NCBI RefSeq assembly: GCF_014650435.1
Contig: NZ_BMUY01000015.1
Coordinates: 124,001-188,000, forward strand
DNA: 64,000 bases
Direction of reading: 5' to 3'
DNA from: Streptomyces tendae
Lineage (GTDB): Bacteria > Actinomycetota > Actinomycetes > Streptomycetales > Streptomycetaceae
Shown piece after piece: positions 16,773-25,393 of this stretch; within the stretch, counting starts at the first letter, position 1; each line of letters begins with the position of its first letter. The notes under the pieces are model-generated. The model saw only the letters and a program-made list of their open reading frames with translations, made no database searches and was not told where the DNA came from. A program made the translations under genes and the position numbers.

Positions 16773-17674
16773 TCCGTCAGCACCGCCCGGATCACGTGCC
16801 GGGCGTTGCCCGCCATCGCGGGGTTGGTCCTCCGGTAGTACGGCAGGGCGATCAGTGCCTGGGAGAGGGTGCGGCCCCGGCCGCGCCGCCAGGTCGCGTC
16901 GTCCACGCCGAGTGCCTCGCGGAAGACCCTCCTCGCGCCGGGCGGCAGCAGATTCCACGCCGGGAAGAGGTCGCAGGCCGGATCGCCCACCCCCATGCAC
17001 CCGAAGTCGATCACCGCGGACAGCCTGCCTCCGCTCACCAGCAGATTGCCCGGCATCAGGTCCGCGTGCAGCCAACCGGGCGGCCCCTGCCAGGCCGGTG
17101 CGCGCAGCGCGTCCTGCCACACGGCGGCCAGCGCGTCGCAGTCGACGTTTTCTTCGGGGAGGGCGCGCAGTTCGTCGAGCGCGGCCCGCGTCGGCGTGTC
17201 GAGCGTGGTGAGCGGCCCACCGCGGTACGCCTTCGGCGCGTCGGGCAGGGAGATGCCGCGCATCGCCGCCACGAAGGCTGCCAGATCCTCCGCCAGCCGC
17301 ACGGGATCGGTCAGCGCTCCCGCCTCGGGGATCTCCCCGGGCAGCCACCGGTAGACCGACCAGGGCCAGGGGTACCCGTCGCCCGGTACTCCTTCCGCGA
17401 GCACCTCGGGGACCGCGGTGGGCAGCAGGGGCGACAGCCGTGGCAGCCACGCCCGCTCCGTCGCCACGTCCGCCACGCCGCCCTCGATCAGCGGCAGCCG
17501 TACGACCATGTCCTCGCCCAGCCGGTACATCGCGTTGACCGTGCCGCCGGACGGGAAGCGTTCGACGGGCAGGTCCGACCAGCGCGGGAACTGCCCGTCG
17601 ACCAGGCTCCGTACCAGACGGTCATCGACGCGGCACCGGTCCGGATGCGTCTGCCCTGAACTCATGGCCCTCAT
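16757..17674 (-). CDS. APH-family phosphotransferase
   Basis: 305 residues with the aminoglycoside/homoserine kinase-like fold. The catalytic loop is WLHADLMPGNLLV (His-x-Asp...Asn), and the Mg-binding segment is VIDFGCMGVGDPACDL. The N-terminal lobe has FPSGGTVNAMYRLG. Such enzymes phosphorylate small hydroxylated molecules, sometimes antibiotics; the substrate is not evident. The start MRAM at 17674 has AAGGG upstream; the second ATG is also possible. It is followed closely upstream by an MFS gene in the same direction. Confidence 0.85.
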   Translation of the reverse strand: MRAMSSGQTHPDRCRVDDRLVRSLVDGQFPRWSDLPVERFPSGGTVNAMYRLGEDMVVRLPLIEGGVADVATERAWLPRLSPLLPTAVPEVLAEGVPGDGYPWPWSVYRWLPGEIPEAGALTDPVRLAEDLAAFVAAMRGISLPDAPKAYRGGPLTTLDTPTRAALDELRALPEENVDCDALAAVWQDALRAPAWQGPPGWLHADLMPGNLLVSGGRLSAVIDFGCMGVGDPACDLFPAWNLLPPGARRVFREALGVDDATWRRGRGRTLSQALIALPYYRRTNPAMAGNARHVIRAVLTEAEGR

Positions 17675-17698
17675 CCGACCCTTCGACGCGTACGGCCG

Positions 17699-18889
17699 TC
17701 AAACACTTTCCCGGCCGAGGGCCAACGCCCCGCCCGCCGCCGTCCCCGCCGCCAGCGTCAGCGTGCCCGGCAGGGACCACCCGGCGAGGGGTCCGGCGAC
17801 GGCCACGCCCAGGGCGAACGCGGTGATCTTGAGGCTCGCCCCGGTGGTGAAGACCTGGCCCCGCAGGTGCTCCGGGGCCTCCCGGTGGCGTACCGCGAAC
17901 AGCGCGGTGAGCTGGGGACCCTCGCCGATGCCGAGGAGAAGCACCGCGACCACCAGCACCACCGGCAGGCCCGTCGCCGCCAGCGCCAGCGCGACCGCCT
18001 GGACCAGGGCGCCCGCCCGGACGACCCTGTCGGGGCCGAGGGCGAGCGGACGTCGTGCGAGGACGGCGTTGGCCGCCAGGGCGGACACCGCCGCGCCGGA
18101 GAACAGCAGGACGCCGTGCCCGGCCGCGCCGAGCCACTGTGCGCCGAGGAGCGGAACGCAGGCCGCCAGCATGCCCTGGGCGGCGCAGGAGGCGACCGAG
18201 GTGAAGGTCGCCCGGGCCAGGAGCGGGCGCCGCAGGACGATCCGGAACCCGGCGGCGAGGGCGCCCGCCACCGGGGCCGGCCGGGCGTCCCGGTCCGGGG
18301 CGCCGCGTGCGGGCAACCGCCAGGCGGCGGGTACGGCCGCCGTGATCAGGGCCGCGGAGACCGCGACCGCCGAGGGGGCGCCCAGCAGCACGGCCACACC
18401 CCCGGCCAGGGCCGGACCCGCCAGGCTCGCCACACCGAAGGTCATCGCGTCCAGGGCGTTGGCCCGGGGCAGCCGCGCGTCCGGCGCCACGCGGGGGAGT
18501 TGGGCGGTCCAGCCGCCCGACAGTGCCGGGCCCAGCAGCCCCGTGAGCACCGCGAGCGGGAGGGTCCAGGCCATGGGGAGGCGGCCGAGCCCGGCGAGGA
18601 TCGTCATCAGCCCCGCCGCGTACAGGGCGAGCGCGCCCGCCAGCAGGCGACCCGGTCGCCGCGCCCGGTCCAGGAGCGCCCCGAGCAGCGGCCCGCCGAC
18701 CGCGGCGGAGACCGTGATGCCCGCGAGCAGGGCCGACGCGTCGGTTGTCGAACCGGTGATCGCGAGGCCCGCCAGCAGCAGCGCCGGTCCGGACATCTCG
18801 TCCCCGGCGCGCGCCACCGTCGCCGCGGTCAGATAGAAGCGTAGTGAGTAACCCTTCGGCACCGGGAAGACGTTACGGAGGTAACTCAA
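17699..18889 (-). CDS. MFS transporter
   Basis: 396 residues with about twelve hydrophobic helices. The motif-A-like loop GPLLGALLDRARRPGR between helices 2 and 3 marks the major facilitator superfamily. The start is uncertain: a TTG at 18889 is only two bases from GGAG, and an internal GTG at 18862 could be used. It is 24 bases upstream of the APH-like gene and likely co-transcribed with it. It is divergent from a CGNR zinc-finger regulator and shares a palindromic region with it, so drug export under that regulator is plausible. Confidence 0.82.
   Translation of the reverse strand: MSYLRNVFPVPKGYSLRFYLTAATVARAGDEMSGPALLLAGLAITGSTTDASALLAGITVSAAVGGPLLGALLDRARRPGRLLAGALALYAAGLMTILAGLGRLPMAWTLPLAVLTGLLGPALSGGWTAQLPRVAPDARLPRANALDAMTFGVASLAGPALAGGVAVLLGAPSAVAVSAALITAAVPAAWRLPARGAPDRDARPAPVAGALAAGFRIVLRRPLLARATFTSVASCAAQGMLAACVPLLGAQWLGAAGHGVLLFSGAAVSALAANAVLARRPLALGPDRVVRAGALVQAVALALAATGLPVVLVVAVLLLGIGEGPQLTALFAVRHREAPEHLRGQVFTTGASLKITAFALGVAVAGPLAGWSLPGTLTLAAGTAAGGALALGRESV
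18872..18885. promoter_or_regulatory. Palindrome between MFS and CGNR genes
   Basis: GTTACGGAGGTAAC is a perfect inverted repeat (GTTAC/GTAAC, four-base centre) at the start of the MFS gene. GTTAC recurs at 18905, and GAGTAAC at 18846. It is a candidate operator for the divergent pair. Confidence 0.5.
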
Positions 18890-18900
18890 AACTCCGCAAT

Positions 18901-19524
18901 ATGCGTTACATTCGGCCCGTGCCCATTCCTCACGGCGCCGAGGCGGACGCCGGCGTCCACGATCCCGACTGGTCCACGAGGCACTCCGTGCTGTCCACGG
19001 CCCGGCGCACCGCCGCCCTGGTCAACGTGCTCGCGGGGGGCCCTTCCGACGCCGGCGGGGGCCCCGCTCCCGACGCGGTCGCCGAGGTGCTGCGCGCCTA
19101 CGGCGAGAAGGAGCCCCTCGACCTCACCGCCCGTGACGTGGAGGGGATGCGTGAGGCCGCCGCACTGCTGCGGGACGTCTTCGCGGCGGAGTCCGCCGAC
19201 GCCGCCGCGCACGTCCTGAACCGCCTCCTCGGCGCGCACACGGGGCGGCTGCGCCTGACGTCGCACCAGGGCGCCTCTCCCTGGCACCCGCACGTCGACC
19301 GTGCCGACGACGCGCCGTGGCCCGAATGGTTCCTGGCGTCGTCCTGCCTGGCGTTGACGGTCCTGGTCTGGGACCGCCAACGCCCACCCGGCAGGACGTG
19401 CGCCTCCGGCAGCTGCCGGAACGTCTTCATCGCCCAGGGCAGCGGTCCGGAACGCCGCTACTGCTCACGTCGCTGCGCGACCCGGGAGCGGGTAGCGGCG
19501 CACCGGCGCCGGGCCGACGGGTGA
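18901..19524 (+). CDS. CGNR zinc-finger (ABATE) regulator
   Basis: 207 residues from the ATG at 18901; a GTG at 18919 is an alternative, and the frame is open upstream. The N-terminal ABATE domain (about 20-150) includes a ligand-binding-like helical region, and the C-terminal CGNR zinc finger has CASGSCRNVFI and YCSRRCATRERV, ending in basic residues. These proteins are thought to be stress-linked DNA-binding regulators in actinobacteria. No strong ribosome site precedes the start, so the mRNA may have little leader. It diverges from the MFS gene. Confidence 0.8.
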   Translation: MRYIRPVPIPHGAEADAGVHDPDWSTRHSVLSTARRTAALVNVLAGGPSDAGGGPAPDAVAEVLRAYGEKEPLDLTARDVEGMREAAALLRDVFAAESADAAAHVLNRLLGAHTGRLRLTSHQGASPWHPHVDRADDAPWPEWFLASSCLALTVLVWDRQRPPGRTCASGSCRNVFIAQGSGPERRYCSRRCATRERVAAHRRRADG

Positions 19525-20094
19525 TCAGACGCCGAACTCCGAGGGCGGGATGTTCAGCGCGGTGCACGCCTCGCGGATCGCGTACTGCTCGGACGGCTCG
19601 AAGGACCCGTCGGCCCCGGCGACCACCATGCCGGTCTGCACGACCGCACGGGCCTCCGCGGGCTTCTTGGCGGCCTTGGCGATGACCTGGAGTGCCTCGG
19701 CCTTCCCCTGCTCGAAGTTGGCGAGGAGCCGGTCCACGTGCTGGTTGAACCGCTGGCGGAGCTGGTCCGCCGGGAAGTTCTGCAGCACCTCGTTGGAGAC
19801 GATCAGCTCCTCCACGCGCTGCCGCTCGGCCGGCTCCACCCGGCCGTCCGCGGCGGCGACCAGCGCGCACATGGCCATGCTGGCGTCCCGGTAGGCACCG
19901 CTCTTCAGCTCGTTCTTGGCCGAGGCGAGCTGGGACTTGAACATCCCGATCAGCTGGGCCTTGGAACCGCCCGAGGACGCGCCCGTCCTGCCGCCCCCCG
20001 CGGGCCCGTGCGAGCCCTGGCCGGATCCGCTCGCTCCCCGAGTGCCCTGGGACTGCTGGAAGGTCTTGGCCTGGTCCTTGATCTTGTCCCACAT
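19525..20094 (-). CDS. TerB-family tellurite resistance protein
   Basis: 189 residues from the ATG at 20094 (MWDKIKDQAKTFQQ); GTG codons up to 20109 are also possible. A Gly/Ser-rich linker (about 15-45) precedes the TerB helical domain, with SMAMCALVAAADGRVEPAE and VVAGADGSFEPSE as its two acidic metal-binding repeats. TerB proteins act at the membrane in tellurite and general envelope stress. It is a single gene here, convergent with the CGNR gene and one base from its stop. Confidence 0.88.
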   Translation of the reverse strand: MWDKIKDQAKTFQQSQGTRGASGSGQGSHGPAGGGRTGASSGGSKAQLIGMFKSQLASAKNELKSGAYRDASMAMCALVAAADGRVEPAERQRVEELIVSNEVLQNFPADQLRQRFNQHVDRLLANFEQGKAEALQVIAKAAKKPAEARAVVQTGMVVAGADGSFEPSEQYAIREACTALNIPPSEFGV

Positions 20095-20180
20095 CGCCAC
20101 TCGTGCCACCTCGGCTTCTGTCGCTGTTCATCGGTCTGTCCTCGGCCGCGATTTGCCGCGGTCACCACGATGAACGCGGC

Positions 20181-20200
20181 CGGGAACCACAGGGTTCCCG
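20181..20200. repeat. Hairpin in the TerB/GtrA divergent region
   Basis: CGGGAACC and GGTTCCCG are perfect complements around ACAG. It lies in the 200-base region between divergent genes and may be an operator. The rest of that region shows no clear promoter. Confidence 0.45.
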
Positions 20201-20291
20201 ACGGGCAAAGAAAAGGCAAAGCGCCTGGTGGTGTCGTAGTACGCTGCGCCATCGGGGAGTTCGTCGACGGATCGGATCGGTGGGGCGCGCG

Positions 20292-20693
20292 GTGTGGTCG
20301 CGGGAGGTGGGCTGGTTCGTCGCGATCGGCGTCGCGTCGACCGCGGGCCAGGCCCTCCTCTACTGGGGGCTGCGCCCGTGGTCGCCCCCGGCGGTCGCCA
20401 ACCTGGTCTCGCTCCTCGTCCTGACGGTGCTGAACACCGAGGCGAACCGGCGGCTGACGTTCCGGCACGCCGCCACGACACCGGCCCGCGCGCACCTCGG
20501 AGCGGGCGGCCTCTTCCTGCTCGGCTACCTGGTCACCTCCGGTGCCGTGCTGTGGTTCACGCACCGGCGGCCCGACGCCTCGCCCGCCGCCGAGACCGCG
20601 GTCCTCGCCGCCACGTCCGTCGCCGTCACCGTCGTACGCTTCGTCGTCCTGCGACTGGCCGTCTTTCGCGGCCCCGACCGCCGACGTGCCTGA
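20292..20693 (+). CDS. GtrA-like membrane protein
   Basis: 133 residues from a GTG at 20292, the start that gives the standard GtrA length; the frame is open further upstream. Four hydrophobic helices are visible: GWFVAIGVASTAGQALLYWG, the VANLVSLLVLTVLN region, LFLLGYLVTSGAVLWF, and VAVTVVRFVVLRLAVF. The segment NTEANRRLTF is diagnostic of GtrA proteins, which flip or present polyprenyl-linked sugars for cell-surface glycosylation. No glycosyltransferase gene is adjacent. Confidence 0.8.
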   Translation: MWSREVGWFVAIGVASTAGQALLYWGLRPWSPPAVANLVSLLVLTVLNTEANRRLTFRHAATTPARAHLGAGGLFLLGYLVTSGAVLWFTHRRPDASPAAETAVLAATSVAVTVVRFVVLRLAVFRGPDRRRA

Positions 20694-20761
20694 TCCGCGC
20701 CGAGCGACCCGCTGAGCTGTTCGGTCACCCCGGGGTTCCCCAGTCACCGAAAAGTGCGTTC

Positions 20762-20790
20762 TTCCATGTCGTCGGCCACTCTCCTACGGT
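20762..20790 (+). promoter_or_regulatory. Probable ridA promoter
   Basis: TTCCAT (20762-20767) and TACGGT (20785-20790) are 17 bases apart, about 45 bases before the ridA start. CGGTCACC and GTCACCG flank a CCCCGGGG core just upstream, at 20722-20750. Confidence 0.5.
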
Positions 20791-20833
20791 TCCCGAGTAA
20801 CCACGAGAGAGCATTGGCAAGGAGAGCGAAGAC

Positions 20834-21241
20834 ATGGCGATCACCCTGGTGAACCCCGGCGGGCTGCCCGAGATCGACGTCTACCGACAGGTGTCGATCG
20901 CCTCCGGATCAAAGCTGGTCTTCGTCGCCGGGCAGGTCGCCTGGGACGCCGACGGCGTCACCGTCGGCGAAGGGGACCTGGCCGCGCAGGCCGAGCAGTG
21001 CTACCTCAACGTCGCCACCGCCCTGGCGGCGGCCGGTGCCTCCTTCGCGGACGTCGCCAAGCTGAACGTCCACGTCGTCGACTGGACGCCGGACAAGATG
21101 CCCCTCCTGCTGGAGGGCATCGAGCGGGCTGCCGCCCGGCTGGGAGTGACCCCGGCCGCGCCGGCCACCCTGCTGGGCATCGCGGCACTGGACGTGCCCG
21201 AGCACCTGATCGAGGTCGAGGCCACGGCCGTCCTCGACTGA
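20834..21241 (+). CDS. ridA: RidA family protein
   Basis: 135 residues. The YjgF/YER057c/UK114 fold is clear from SKLVFVAGQVAWDADG, the helix AEQCYLNVATALAAAGASFADVAKLNVHV (its central part), and VEATAVL at the end. Family members hydrolyse reactive enamine/imine intermediates released by PLP enzymes. The usual arginine that binds the carboxylate is not obvious in the C-terminal strand, so it may be one of the divergent Rid subfamilies. It has a good GGAGAG ribosome site and is a single gene. Confidence 0.88.
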   Translation: MAITLVNPGGLPEIDVYRQVSIASGSKLVFVAGQVAWDADGVTVGEGDLAAQAEQCYLNVATALAAAGASFADVAKLNVHVVDWTPDKMPLLLEGIERAAARLGVTPAAPATLLGIAALDVPEHLIEVEATAVLD

Positions 21242-21379
21242 CCCCTTCCCGGCCCCGGCCGGCCGTACGCGACCTCCTGGTCCCGGCCGACCGCGCGTGC
21301 ACGACCCCGACCGGGCGGACTGGTCAACCAGAATTGGAGGGCTGTGCCGGTGCCGTCTGCGTCAGCGGCCCCTGACCCG

Positions 21380-21865
21380 CTACTGCGACGCCGGCCGGGC
21401 GCGGCCCCGGCCCGGGGCACCGTCGTGACGGCGGCAGCCCGCGTCGTGCCGCGCGCCGAGCGAGGTCCACCACCGTTCGCAGCAGTCCTCGGGCAGCGGG
21501 ACGCGGGCGGCGGCGGGGCGGGCGCACTCCGGGCCGTGCACGACACCGTCGGAGTGCCGCCAGAACGCGCAGCACGGCTCGAGACCGTGCGCGAACGGAT
21601 CCGCCTGCCCGGCCGGCCGGGCCAGCAGCTCGGCCCGCCGGGCCAGGACGACCCTGCGCCGGTGCTCGGCGCCCTCACGGGCGGCGCACCAGGCGAACAC
21701 GGCGGCGGTGTACAGGCCGGGCAGGGCGAGCCAGGAGTGGCGGGTGGCCGCGTACGCGGCGGCGGCGACAAGGAGCGCGGCGGCGGCACGGCACGCGCGG
21801 GCGGTGCGCAGGCTCGGCGTCACAGGGGACTCCCGTGGGTCGGCGGGGGAGAGGGCCTCGGTCAT
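21380..21865 (-). CDS. Hypothetical Cys-rich membrane protein
   Basis: 161 residues. I do not recognise the family. Two adjacent hydrophobic helices (about 27-58) are followed by a soluble tail carrying several cysteines and histidines (EPCCAFWRHSDGVVHG, CARPAA, EDCCERWW, DAGCRRHD), suggestive of metal binding or disulfides. Its ATG is divergent from the acetyltransferase gene. The 138-base convergent gap to ridA shows nothing notable beyond GC-rich repeats. Confidence 0.65.
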   Translation of the reverse strand: MTEALSPADPRESPVTPSLRTARACRAAAALLVAAAAYAATRHSWLALPGLYTAAVFAWCAAREGAEHRRRVVLARRAELLARPAGQADPFAHGLEPCCAFWRHSDGVVHGPECARPAAARVPLPEDCCERWWTSLGARHDAGCRRHDGAPGRGRARPASQ

Positions 21866-21959
21866 CCGTATGCCCCCGGTTCGCCGTCGTACGTCACTGC
21901 AACGCCCCCGGCGGATAATCCGTTGCGGTCACCCGCCGCCGTGCCCGACTCTGCTCCTC

Positions 21960-22889
21960 ATGTCCACCGCCGACCTGCGACCGGCCACCCTCGCCGACGC
22001 CCCCGCCATCACCGCCCTCCTCAACGAGATAGACCGGATCGAGATCGGCCGCCCCGAGACCGACCAGCACACCGTCGAAGCCGACCTGAAGCACCAGCAG
22101 ACGGATCTGACCCAGGACTCGTGGCTCGCCTTCGACGGCGACATGCCGGTGGCGTACGGGCTGCTGTGGGACGAGTCAGGCGGGGAGCGGATCGACATCG
22201 ACCACTACGTGCTGCCCGACCACCAGCAAACCGGGCTGCGCATGCTGGTGGCCATGGAGACCCGCGCCCTGGCCAAGGCACGGGCCAACGGCGCGGAGCG
22301 CGCCGTGGTGCACCTGCACCTCAACACCCGGCCCACGACCGACACCGCGCTCCTCGCCGAGCGAGGCTGGAGCGTCGTGCGCACCCACCACGTACTGCGC
22401 CGCACGCTGGACCCGGCGGCCGACCTCCCGCCCGAGGCCCCGGCGGGCGTACGGGTGCGGGCCTGTGCCACGGAGGCGGACCGCGTCCGGGTGCACGAGC
22501 TGTACCAGCGGACGTTCGCCCAGCACTTCGACTTCCAGCCGCGCCCGTACCGGCTGTGGCTGGACGACATCGACGCCGCGGGCCTCGACTGGTCCCTGGT
22601 GTGGATCGCCGAGACCGACGACCTGGGGGACGCCGGGTTCCTGCTCGCCCGGGACGACCGCGAGGCCATGGGCTGGATCCGGAGCATCGGCGTGCTGCGC
22701 GAGGCCCGGGGCCGAGGTGTGGGCGGGTTCCTGCTGCGCCACGCCTTCGCGGCCTTCGCCGCACGGGGCCGGGACACGGTGGGCCTCGGTGTCGACACCG
22801 CGAACGCGACGGGCGCCCCGCGGCTGTACGGCCGCAACGGCATGACCGTCCACTTCGCCGTCGACACCTGGGAGGCCGTGCTCGCTTGA
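21960..22889 (+). CDS. Tandem GNAT acetyltransferase
   Basis: 309 residues from the ATG at 21960; the open frame extends far upstream, but that part is the antisense of the neighbour. Two GNAT domains are seen: the first starts with LRPATLADAPAITALLN and the second has SIGVLREARGRGVGGFLLRHAF, the acetyl-CoA-binding Q/RxxGxG/A motif. Only the second half shows a complete acetyl-CoA loop, as in MshD-type two-domain enzymes. Substrate is unknown. Heptamer repeats begin right at its stop codon. Confidence 0.85.
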   Translation: MSTADLRPATLADAPAITALLNEIDRIEIGRPETDQHTVEADLKHQQTDLTQDSWLAFDGDMPVAYGLLWDESGGERIDIDHYVLPDHQQTGLRMLVAMETRALAKARANGAERAVVHLHLNTRPTTDTALLAERGWSVVRTHHVLRRTLDPAADLPPEAPAGVRVRACATEADRVRVHELYQRTFAQHFDFQPRPYRLWLDDIDAAGLDWSLVWIAETDDLGDAGFLLARDDREAMGWIRSIGVLREARGRGVGGFLLRHAFAAFAARGRDTVGLGVDTANATGAPRLYGRNGMTVHFAVDTWEAVLA

Positions 22890-22934
22890 CGGCTGACGGC
22901 TGACGGCTGACGGCTCACGGCTCACGGCTGACGG
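22886..22934. repeat. Seven tandem 7-bp repeats
   Basis: Seven consecutive units of the form CTGACGG (variants TTGACGG once and CTCACGG twice) fill the gap between convergent genes exactly. The first includes the TGA of the acetyltransferase, and the last ends four bases before the permease stop. Confidence 0.9.
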
Positions 22935-22938
22935 CGTG

Positions 22939-23736
22939 TCACAGCACCATCGCGACCGCCACCGCGCCGAGCAGCCCGACGTACGTCCAGGCGTACAGGC
23001 GGTCCGGGATGTGCGGCGGGCCCCGGCGCAGCACCGCGATCACCGGCAGGGCGCCCAGGAGCAGCGCCCCGGCCGCGCGGAGGTCGACGAGACCCACCAG
23101 GGCGAGGTGCGGGTGGGTGCCGGCGGGGTCCCCGGAGCCGCCCAGGAAGACGACGGCGGCCGGGAGCGCGATCGCCAGGGTCAGCGGGTTGGCCAGCGCG
23201 GTCGCCACGTGCATCGTGTGCCCGGCCCGCCGCATCGCGGGGACGGTCATGACGCTGCCGCCCACCCCGAGGAAGGCGGCCACCGCGCCGACCGGTGCGC
23301 CGACCGCGGCCGGCAGCGGACGCGGCGTGCCGACGGCCGCCTCGGCCGGGGCGCGCGGGCGCAGGAAGCCGGGGCGCAGCAGCAGGTCCACGACGGTGAG
23401 GGCGACGTACGCGACGAACGCCCAGCGGATCAACCCGGCCGGGGCGTGGCGCGCGGCGAGCGCCCCGGCCGCGGCGCCGACGCCCAGCAGGACGAGCAGC
23501 GGGCCGCCGCCACGGAGAGCGGCCAGCACCCGGCGGGGCGTGACCGCGGTGGCGAAGGCCGCGTTCACCACCATCACCAGGGCCGAGGTGGCCGTCGCCA
23601 CCCGTATCGCGTCCGCGCCCAGGGCGGAGTCCGCCCACACCACGACCGGGACGGCGACGAAACCGCCGCCGAAGCCGAACAGCACGGTGGTCACACCGGT
23701 CAGGAGCCCGATTCCGAGCAGAGCCGCAACATCCAC
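22939..23736 (-). CDS. TSUP (TauE/SafE) family permease
   Basis: 265 residues from a GTG at 23736, which has GGTGGAG eight bases upstream; longer starts run into the divergent gene. About eight membrane helices. The two half-repeats carry TTVLFGFGGGFVAVPVVV and AAFLGVGGSVMTVPAM, the classic TSUP glycine motifs. Exports or imports a small anion, perhaps a sulfur compound. It is divergent from an AraC-type regulator 93 bases away that probably controls it. Confidence 0.88.
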   Translation of the reverse strand: MDVAALLGIGLLTGVTTVLFGFGGGFVAVPVVVWADSALGADAIRVATATSALVMVVNAAFATAVTPRRVLAALRGGGPLLVLLGVGAAAGALAARHAPAGLIRWAFVAYVALTVVDLLLRPGFLRPRAPAEAAVGTPRPLPAAVGAPVGAVAAFLGVGGSVMTVPAMRRAGHTMHVATALANPLTLAIALPAAVVFLGGSGDPAGTHPHLALVGLVDLRAAGALLLGALPVIAVLRRGPPHIPDRLYAWTYVGLLGAVAVAMVL

Positions 23737-23829
23737 GCAGGCCACTCCACCAGCTCGGCGGCGCCGCCCGCATTCGATACCCGGCACCATTCCTTCGCGA
23801 CTCGGCCAGGACGGCCGTAGGGTGACCGG

Positions 23830-24621
23830 GTGAAGAACGTCCCCCTGGCCGACGTCGACCACGTGGACCGGGCCGTGCTGCCGATCGGCACCGACTACCC
23901 GCCCGGACACGTCCTGGACTGGCACGAGCACCGGCGCGCGCAGTTCCTGTACGGCGCGACCGGAGTCATGGTGGTCGACACCGACGACGGCACCTGGACC
24001 GTGCCGCCCGAGCGCGCCGTGCTGATCCCGGCCGCCACCCGGCACCGGGTGCGGATGCTGGGCGTGAGCACCCGCAGCCTGTACATCGACCCGGACGCCG
24101 TCCCGTGGTGGCCGGGCACCTGCACGGTCGTGGACGTGCCGCCGTTGCTGCGCGAACTGCTCCTGACGGCCGTCGAGTTCGAGGCCGACTACAGCCTGTC
24201 CGGCCGCGACGGCAGCGTCGCCGACCTCCTCCTGCACGAGATCGCGGCGCGCGCCCCGCTCCCGTTCCACGTCCGCATCCCCGCCGGTGCCGACCTGGCG
24301 GCGCTGTGCCGGGAGTATCTGGCCGCGCCGGACACCGGGGTCACCAACGCGGCGTGGGCGGCGCGGACGAACATGAGCGAGCGCGCCTTCACCCGGCGCT
24401 TCCGCGCCGAGACGGGCGACAGTCCCGCCGTCTGGCGGGGCCGTGCCCGGCTGCTGGCGGCCGTGCCGCTGCTGCGGTCCGGTTCGGTCAGCGAGGTCGG
24501 CGGCCGGCTCGGCTACGCCTCTCCCGCCGCGTTCACCGCCGCCTTCACCCGCACCTTCGGCATCCCGCCGTCCCGGTTCGCCCAAGGCCACCGGGGGCGA
24601 CCCCCGGCTGAGGGCCTCTAG
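23830..24621 (+). CDS. AraC-type regulator with cupin domain
   Basis: 263 residues from a GTG at 23830. The N-terminal half is a cupin ligand-binding domain (HEHRRAQFLYG, then WTVPPERAVLIPA); the C-terminal half is an AraC helix-turn-helix pair (TNMSERAFTRRFRAE and GGRLGYASPAAFTAAFTRTF). It is likely the regulator of the divergent TSUP gene. Its stop overlaps the convergent GntR gene by four bases, leaving no room for a terminator. Confidence 0.9.
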   Translation: MKNVPLADVDHVDRAVLPIGTDYPPGHVLDWHEHRRAQFLYGATGVMVVDTDDGTWTVPPERAVLIPAATRHRVRMLGVSTRSLYIDPDAVPWWPGTCTVVDVPPLLRELLLTAVEFEADYSLSGRDGSVADLLLHEIAARAPLPFHVRIPAGADLAALCREYLAAPDTGVTNAAWAARTNMSERAFTRRFRAETGDSPAVWRGRARLLAAVPLLRSGSVSEVGGRLGYASPAAFTAAFTRTFGIPPSRFAQGHRGRPPAEGL

Positions 24622-25268
24622 GAGCGCTCCTGCGCCAGGTGGCCCAGTGCCGCGCTGCGGCTCGTCGACAGATGGTGCAGGACCAGTTCCTGGACGCGGT
24701 CCACGTCGCGGGCCGCGATGGCCCGGTAGAGGGCGTCGTGTTCCAGGGCGACGGCCAGCAGGTCGTCGTGCTGGCCGAGGAGCCAGCGCAGCCGGCTGCG
24801 CAGCACCCGCTCCAGTTCGTTGAGCAGTTCGTTGGCGGCCAGGGAGACGACGGTCTCGTGGAAGTCGGCGGCCGCCCTGCGGGCCCGCACGGCGTCGTCG
24901 GCGCGCGCCGCGTCGAGTTCGGCGTCCACCGTCGCGCGCAGCCGCTCCAGCCCCTCCCGCGTGTGCCGCTGGGCGGCGAGCCGGAACCCGAGGGTCTCCA
25001 GGCCCGAGCGGACCTCGTCCAGGTCGGCGATGTCGCTCGTGGTGAACTCCCGCACCACCGCCCAGCTCCGTGGCCGCGGAGTCACCAGCCCCTCCGCCAC
25101 CAGGGTCTTGAGCGCCTCGCGGACCGGGAGCCGGCTGACGCCGAGGGACTCGGCCAGCTCCCGCTCGACCAGGCGACTGCCGGGGGCCCGCACACCGTCG
25201 ATGATCTCGTCGCGCAACCGCCGCGTGACCCGCTCGGACTCGGGCGTGAAGCCCCCTGACGCAGTCAT
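24618..25268 (-). CDS. GntR family regulator (FadR/FCD type)
   Basis: 216 residues. A winged-helix N-terminal domain (LRDEIIDGVRAPGSRLVE, then SLGVSRLPVREALKTLVAEG) is followed by an all-helical FCD ligand-binding domain with typical metal ligands (DEVRSGLE, DFHETVVSLA, DALYRAIAARD). It sits at the end of the minus-strand group with the racemase-like and NCS1 genes and is probably their repressor: a FadR-type box, TGGAATACCA, lies upstream of the NCS1 gene. Confidence 0.9.
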   Translation of the reverse strand: MTASGGFTPESERVTRRLRDEIIDGVRAPGSRLVERELAESLGVSRLPVREALKTLVAEGLVTPRPRSWAVVREFTTSDIADLDEVRSGLETLGFRLAAQRHTREGLERLRATVDAELDAARADDAVRARRAAADFHETVVSLAANELLNELERVLRSRLRWLLGQHDDLLAVALEHDALYRAIAARDVDRVQELVLHHLSTSRSAALGHLAQERS

Positions 25269-25393
25269 CGCCGTCCTTCGTCTGTCTACCCGTTCCCGGC
25301 CCGCCGACCGCGCCGTGCGGAGCGGCGGTCGGGCGGCCCGTCAGGATACCCCGGGGCCGGCGGGCGGCCCGGTCGGGACGGCGTGACGACGGG

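Noticed and set aside
22886..22934. Heptamer repeats as a CRISPR-like array
   Set aside because: No spacers, units too short, and no cas genes.
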